64,000 nucleotides of DNA from Archaeoglobus profundus DSM 5631 (GTDB lineage Archaea > Halobacteriota > Archaeoglobi > Archaeoglobales > Archaeoglobaceae), in NCBI RefSeq assembly GCF_000025285.1, contig NC_013741.1, positions 310,001-374,000 on the forward strand, in the 5' to 3' direction. Positions 60,087 through 64,000 of this stretch are shown in pieces; the first letter of the stretch is position 1; the number at the start of each line of letters is the position of its first letter. The position numbers and the translations under genes were made by a program. The notes below the pieces were generated by a model. The model searched no databases and was not told the origin of the DNA. It was given only the letters and a program-made list of their open reading frames with translations.

Positions 60087-60908
60087 TTAGATAAGGAAAA
60101 ATTCGAATGGATCGATCTCGTATAGCTCGATCTTTCCACTGTCACACAACCTCGTCAAAGCTGGGTCTATTGGCAGTTCCAAGAAGAAGTCTATGCGATA
60201 CTTGCTCGCCATCTCTGCAGCCCTACCCTTGCCGAACAAATACTCCTTGTGCCCACACTGCGGGCATTCATAGTAGCTCATGTTTTCAACCAACCCCACT
60301 ATTGCAGTGTTCAACTCTTGAGCCAACTTGAGAGACTTTTCAACTATCGTAGCTGTGAGCTCCTGAGGAGTGGCGACCAGAATAACTCCATTCGGTCTAA
60401 CTTCTTGCAGAACTGTTAAAGGTACATCACCCGTTCCAGGGGGTAGATCAAATATTAAGTAGTCCAACTCGCCCCACTCCGTTTTTGCAAGCATGTCTCT
60501 TATTACTCCACTCACCAACGGGCCTCTCCAAGCTAACGGGCTTTCAGGCGATGGTAAGAAGAACTGAATCGACATTACAGCGATTCCCCACTTGTCCGTA
60601 TGAACTGGTTCAATTCCATCCTCTCTAACAACTGGACGTTTGTTCTCAACTCCGAATATCTTCGGAATACTCGAACCCCAGAAGTCGCAGTCCATGATTC
60701 CCGTCTTGTATCCTTTTTTCCCATAGTGAACTGCTAAGAGACCAGCTACGGTACTTTTTCCAACCCCACCCTTGCCGCTCATTACAGCCAGCTTGGTTTT
60801 GACTTTTTTCATCCTCTTAGCCAGTTGATCGATACCTTCCATGAACTTCTTTTTGACTTCCTCATGATTGAATTTCATCTTCTCCTTAACTTCCTCGTAC
60901 TCCTGCAT
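60087..60908 (-). CDS. Mrp/NBP35-family Fe-S carrier ATPase
   Basis: About 273 residues from ATG 60908, behind GGAGGTGAT, a strong ribosome-binding site. Deviant Walker A MSGKGGVGKSTVAG, DCDFWGSSIPKIFG, SIQFFLPSPESPLAWRGP and the C-terminal YECPQCGHKEYLFG with the CxxC that carries the cluster. These proteins assemble and deliver [4Fe-4S] clusters. The longer open frame (to 61016) overlaps the preceding gene and is not used. Last gene of the operon. Confidence 0.93.
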   Translation of the reverse strand: MQEYEEVKEKMKFNHEEVKKKFMEGIDQLAKRMKKVKTKLAVMSGKGGVGKSTVAGLLAVHYGKKGYKTGIMDCDFWGSSIPKIFGVENKRPVVREDGIEPVHTDKWGIAVMSIQFFLPSPESPLAWRGPLVSGVIRDMLAKTEWGELDYLIFDLPPGTGDVPLTVLQEVRPNGVILVATPQELTATIVEKSLKLAQELNTAIVGLVENMSYYECPQCGHKEYLFGKGRAAEMASKYRIDFFLELPIDPALTRLCDSGKIELYEIDPFEFFLI

Positions 60909-60912
60909 GCTA

Positions 60913-61746
60913 TCACCTCCATATGTTCTCCCAAGCTTCCACGATTTCATCCTTAATCGGTATTTGTAGATTTGCAATTGCCTTCGGTATATCCTCGTAG
61001 AAAGGAACTTTTGCAACTATAGGAATTTTCTCAGACTTGCAGAATCTCTCAATTTTATTGCTGACATCCAAGTTCAAGTTGAATTTGTTTATGATAATGT
61101 AGGGCTCTATTCTGAAGTGTCTTATTAGCTTTAAAACTCTCTCCATATCGTTTAAGCCCGAAAGAGTAGGTTCCGTAACTACAACCGCTTTATCAACCTT
61201 CGATAAGCTCGCAATTACCGGACAGCCTATTCCCGGTGCCCCATCAACCAAAATCAAGTCTAAGCCTTTCTCTTCAGCAACCTTCTCTGCCTTAGCTTTC
61301 ACCTCGTGCACAAGCAAACCGCTGTTCTCTTCACCGGGCTCAAGCAAAGCGTGAACAAAAGGTCCGTACTCAGTTTCGGACACAAAGATCTTACCCCTCT
61401 CTTCAGAGACCATTTCAATCGCTTTGTTCGGACAAGCTCTGAAGCAGAAAGCACAGCCTTCGCACCTCACAATGTCAACCTTGTAGGAATCGTTCTCGAC
61501 GTAAATTGCGTCAAACCTGCATAGATCCATGCATAACCCACATCTTTCACACTTATCTTGAATTATCCTAGCCTTCTTCATACCTTTAAACGGAATTTCC
61601 TCCAAAATCCTCGGCTTTAGAAGAATGTGCAAGTTTGGAGCATCGACATCACAATCGGCTATAACTCCCTTGCAAAGGGTTGCAAACACCGATGTGACCG
61701 TAGTTTTTCCAGTTCCACCCTTTCCACTAACTACTGCAATCTGCAT
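60913..61746 (-). CDS. MinD-superfamily ATPase with inserted ferredoxin domain (B)
   Basis: A 277-residue P-loop ATPase. Walker A SGKGGTGKTTVTS (8-20), then two 4Fe-4S motifs inserted at about residues 60-105 (CERCGLCMDLCRFDAI and CEGCAFCFRACPNKAI), and DGAPGIGCPVI as switch. This family pairs with a paralogue (next gene) and with a NifX-like protein. It overlaps its neighbour by 16 nt. Role in cluster assembly or cofactor handling is inferred. Confidence 0.93.
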   Translation of the reverse strand: MQIAVVSGKGGTGKTTVTSVFATLCKGVIADCDVDAPNLHILLKPRILEEIPFKGMKKARIIQDKCERCGLCMDLCRFDAIYVENDSYKVDIVRCEGCAFCFRACPNKAIEMVSEERGKIFVSETEYGPFVHALLEPGEENSGLLVHEVKAKAEKVAEEKGLDLILVDGAPGIGCPVIASLSKVDKAVVVTEPTLSGLNDMERVLKLIRHFRIEPYIIINKFNLNLDVSNKIERFCKSEKIPIVAKVPFYEDIPKAIANLQIPIKDEIVEAWENIWR

Positions 61747-62528
61747 TTAATCACCTCGTAGATCTCTCTAAACAGATCAGCATAGTCGTGCAAAAGCTCT
61801 CCCCTGGAATAGCTCTCCGCAATACGCTTGCTGAACGGTATTCTGCCAATTATATCCGCATCGATCTTGTCTTCAATGTTGAAGGGTAATCCGTGCTTGT
61901 TTATTACAACACCGTAGGAAACCTCAAGCTTGTCCAGAACGCTCATGGCTAATTTGAGATCGTGCAAGCTGAAGGGAGTTGGCTCACAAACGAGAATGCA
62001 GTAATCAGCATCTCTAACACTTTCAACCATAGGGCAGGATGTCCCGGGCGGGCAATCTATAATTGCATCGCCTTTAATCTTTTTTTTGACCTGCTTTATG
62101 ATCGGAACTGGAGTAGTCTCTCCGACATTCAAAATGCCGTAGGTCAGTTTTATTTTGGAATTCACCTCAACGATCTTTCCTATGGGTATCTCGACTTCTT
62201 CAATCGCTCTTTTAGAACAAAAGTAGCTGCAAGCTCCGCAGCTGTGACAGAGCTCTGGCATAACGTATATTTTGTCCTTTAGAACGACTATAGCATGAAA
62301 TTCACATACGTCTCTGCAGATCCCGCAATAGTCGCACCTGCTTTCATCTATTGATGGAACCTTTCTGCAAACAATTTCTTCCCTCTTTTCACCTTTGATG
62401 AAAAGGTGGCAGTTCGGTTCCTCAACATCCAAATCGAAGAGGTCTACACCGTTGAAGTATGCCAAATTTACTGCAAGGGTCGTTTTTCCCGTCCCTCCCT
62501 TACCACTCGCAATCGCAATCTTTACCAT
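61731..62528 (-). CDS. MinD-superfamily ATPase with inserted ferredoxin domain (A)
   Basis: About 265 residues from MVKIAIASGKGGTGKTTL (62528; longer frame to 62555 overlaps NifX-like gene). Two 4Fe-4S motifs (CDYCGICRDVCEFHAI, CHSCGACSYFCSKRAI), DCPPGTSCPMVE and VVINKHG. Paralogue of the next gene; the pair is probably a heterodimer. The order NifX-like, MinD-Fd A, MinD-Fd B, Mrp is seen in other anaerobes. Confidence 0.93.
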   Translation of the reverse strand: MVKIAIASGKGGTGKTTLAVNLAYFNGVDLFDLDVEEPNCHLFIKGEKREEIVCRKVPSIDESRCDYCGICRDVCEFHAIVVLKDKIYVMPELCHSCGACSYFCSKRAIEEVEIPIGKIVEVNSKIKLTYGILNVGETTPVPIIKQVKKKIKGDAIIDCPPGTSCPMVESVRDADYCILVCEPTPFSLHDLKLAMSVLDKLEVSYGVVINKHGLPFNIEDKIDADIIGRIPFSKRIAESYSRGELLHDYADLFREIYEVIKCRLQ

Positions 62529-62920
62529 TGACCCCTTCCTCCCCCTCTTCTCCACCTTCCCATCTTTGGCTGGGATGGAGATGTAATCTCCTCAAGCTCT
62601 CCCCTGATTAGCTTTTCAATAGCCTCTTTCACTGTCAGTCCACTCCCTCTGTAAACCTTGATCCCGGCCGAACTTAGAACTCCCAAAGCGTTGGGACCGA
62701 CGTTTCCAGTTATAACCGCATTGACTCCTTTATCGACCAAAAACTGAGAAACCGCAACTCCCGCACCTCCACCTCTCACAGCGAAATCGTTTCTAACAAC
62801 TTCAACACTCTTAATTTCTCCATCTTCAACATCTACTATCGTGAAGCTCACAGCCCTTCCAAAAACTTCAGAGACCTTGTCATCCAAACCACCGCTTATA
62901 GTAGAGACTGCAACTCTCAT
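62522..62920 (-). CDS. NifX/NifB C-terminal-family (dinitrogenase iron-molybdenum cofactor) protein
   Basis: A 132-residue protein of the NifX/MTH1175 family: MRVAVSTISGGLDDKVSEVFGR, then GAGVAVSQFLVDKGVNAVITG and VGPNALGVLSSAGIKVYRG. A glycine- and arginine-rich tail (RWRRGGGRGQW) closes it. Relatives bind Mo-Cu or Fe-S clusters, such as orange protein of sulphate reducers. First gene of the operon. Confidence 0.9.
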   Translation of the reverse strand: MRVAVSTISGGLDDKVSEVFGRAVSFTIVDVEDGEIKSVEVVRNDFAVRGGGAGVAVSQFLVDKGVNAVITGNVGPNALGVLSSAGIKVYRGSGLTVKEAIEKLIRGELEEITSPSQPKMGRWRRGGGRGQW

Positions 62921-63043
62921 GAGTGCTAATGGGCTGTGCGGTATATTAGGTTATCCTAAAGTTCGACTCGATCTAAAACATCTTATATGAACTAACCATT
63001 TTGATGGACAAGTCTTAAAATACTTCAATGAAACACTTGTGAG

Positions 63044-63703
63044 ATGCTCAGGGCTATACAGATAATAGCCAAGAACGAAATCGGTGTTCTTAGGGATGTT
63101 ACGACGGTCATAGCAAATTACAATGGAAACATAACGTATTCCCAGACGTTTATACTCGAAGATGGAGAGTACAAGGGTAAAGCCATGATATATTTTGAAG
63201 TTGAAGGTGGTGATTTCGAGAGTATGCTCAAAGAGATCAAGGAGATTCCGACCGTTTTGAGTGTTGAAGAAGTAAAACCGTTCAAGGACATATTTGGTAA
63301 GAGAGTTATAATATTTGGCGGTGGTGCTTTGGTTTCTCAAGTGGCGTTGGGTGCGATTAGCGAAGCGGACAGACACAACTTGAGAGGGGAAAGAATTAGT
63401 GTCGATACGATGCCCATAGTTGGTGAAATCGAATTGGCTGAAGCTGTGAATGCCGTTTCAAGATTGCACAGAGCTAAAGCTTTAGTTTTGGCCGGTGGTT
63501 TGATGGGCGGTAAGATTGCGGATGAGGTGAAGATGCTTAGGAGATGTGGTATTCCAGTGATATCTCTGAACATGCTCGGTAGTGTTCCAAAGGTCAGTGA
63601 TCTGGTTGTAAGTGATCCTGTCATGGCCGGAACTCTAGCAGTTATGCACGTAAGTGAAAAGGCTAAGTTCGACATCAGAAGGGTGAGGGGCAGGCGGATT
63701 TGA
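63044..63703 (+). CDS. ACT-domain protein of the DUF5612 family
   Basis: A 219-residue protein. The N-terminal ACT domain (RAIQIIAKNEIGVLRDVTTVI, about 3-75) is followed by a region with GKRVIIFGGGALVSQVALGAI and VLAGGLMGGKIADEV. ACT domains bind amino acids; a regulatory or allosteric role is likely. TATA-like sequence around 63015-63020. The end overlaps the partial mobB by 29 nt. Confidence 0.82.
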   Translation: MLRAIQIIAKNEIGVLRDVTTVIANYNGNITYSQTFILEDGEYKGKAMIYFEVEGGDFESMLKEIKEIPTVLSVEEVKPFKDIFGKRVIIFGGGALVSQVALGAISEADRHNLRGERISVDTMPIVGEIELAEAVNAVSRLHRAKALVLAGGLMGGKIADEVKMLRRCGIPVISLNMLGSVPKVSDLVVSDPVMAGTLAVMHVSEKAKFDIRRVRGRRI

Positions 63704-64000
63704 TCCAGCTGATCATGAAGTTTGCTATATTCTCGTAATCGTCCCTCCTGAATTTGGGTTGGAAATCGACATTGAAATCGGCAACGACAGCAATCACATT
63801 TGTATAACTTCTTAAATCCTCTCCGTCTTTAAGAACCACAATCTTTGGATAATTCGAGCTACTGAAACCTTCTGTTAGTATCAAATCGTACTTGTCCTTG
63901 AAAATTTCGATAAGTGTATCGAGATCATCTGGAATCCTACCTATGAAAGCAGTCTTTTCCTTAGAGGTTATTACGACATCTGCTCCACTCCTAAAAATCC
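63675..64000 (-). CDS. mobB: MobB-like molybdopterin-guanine dinucleotide protein (N-terminus outside window)
   Basis: The C-terminal 108 or so codons of a MobB-family protein; the P-loop half lies beyond the right edge. Visible parts: RSGADVVITSKEKTAFIGR (shown in part), YDLILTEGFSSSNYPKIVVL and FNVDFQPKFRRDDYENIANF. MobB assists attachment of GMP to molybdopterin. Oddly close to the NifX-like operon, also linked to molybdenum in other organisms. Confidence 0.8.
   Translation of the reverse strand, partial: IFRSGADVVITSKEKTAFIGRIPDDLDTLIEIFKDKYDLILTEGFSSSNYPKIVVLKDGEDLRSYTNVIAVVADFNVDFQPKFRRDDYENIANFMISWIKSACPSPF

Overview
The window is a 64 kb piece of a hyperthermophilic euryarchaeal chromosome, most likely from the order Archaeoglobales. 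Reasons: archaeal-only or archaea-typical genes (PolD small subunit, Nop10, Nep1, two Alba proteins, BpsA branched-chain polyamine synthase, pantoate kinase, archaetidylinositol-phosphate synthase), coenzyme F420 genes (CofE, F420:NADP oxidoreductase), C/D box sRNAs, TATA/BRE promoters placed for leaderless transcripts, and an anaerobe's set of iron-sulphur ATPases, nickel uptake and indolepyruvate:ferredoxin oxidoreductase. Genus cannot be fixed from the sequence alone.

Layout. 1-0.55 kb: start of ileS, then a compact cluster of four C/D box guide RNAs. 0.55-3.9 kb: PAC2/Nop10, SufB-SufC and a phosphoesterase. 3.9-12.4 kb: a segment bracketed by two identical 300-bp non-autonomous IS608-type elements in opposite orientation, holding DUF447 and CitG-like genes, bpsA, a PUA protein, an ACT regulator, a TraB-family membrane protein, a phenylacetate-CoA ligase, tRNA-Leu and an unknown membrane protein, followed by a gene-poor, hairpin-rich 590 bp. 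12.4-25.7 kb: a fifth C/D RNA and mostly housekeeping metabolism (Fe-ADH, orphan cytosine methyltransferase, IPMDH, Fno, archaeal glutamate synthase, glnA, nep1, purM, argF, alba). 25.7-28.7 kb: an accessory island between tRNA-Ser and tRNA-Val whose 3' ends both face inward. It carries ribbon-helix-helix genes that read outward antisense through both tRNAs, a broken toxin-antitoxin pair, an unusual HhH/Fe-S plus PD-(D/E)XK protein and a resolvase-like nuclease.

28.7-50.4 kb: dCMP deaminase split by a 418-residue homing intein, PolD small subunit, a degenerate tubulin/FtsZ-superfamily protein, SpoIIM, a second Alba, translin, a MoxR-VWA pair, CofE, IorA, signal peptidase, a sixth C/D RNA, hisB-hisA, an S2P-CBS protease, a radical SAM protein and a complete nickel ECF transporter operon (nikKMLQO) with a candidate operator. 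50.4-64 kb: pyrD, a small membrane-protein operon disrupted by a full IS608-like element (TnpA + TnpB), HIT, CoaBC, a Kef-type antiporter with its TrkA partner, pantoate kinase, an Lrp regulator with a cysteine cluster, AIPS, an operon of Mrp + two MinD-ferredoxin ATPases + a NifX-like protein, an ACT/DUF5612 protein and the end of mobB.

Pathway links: pantoate kinase and CoaBC serve archaeal CoA synthesis; CofE and Fno serve F420; Suf and Mrp/MinD-Fd serve metal clusters; the Nik transporter would feed nickel enzymes. Points most worth following are the inward-facing tRNA island with its glycosylase-like/nuclease fusion, the MITEs carrying tnpB-less guide-RNA-like ends, the intein at the dCMP deaminase active site, and the dense guide-RNA cluster. 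No CRISPR array or rRNA was seen.
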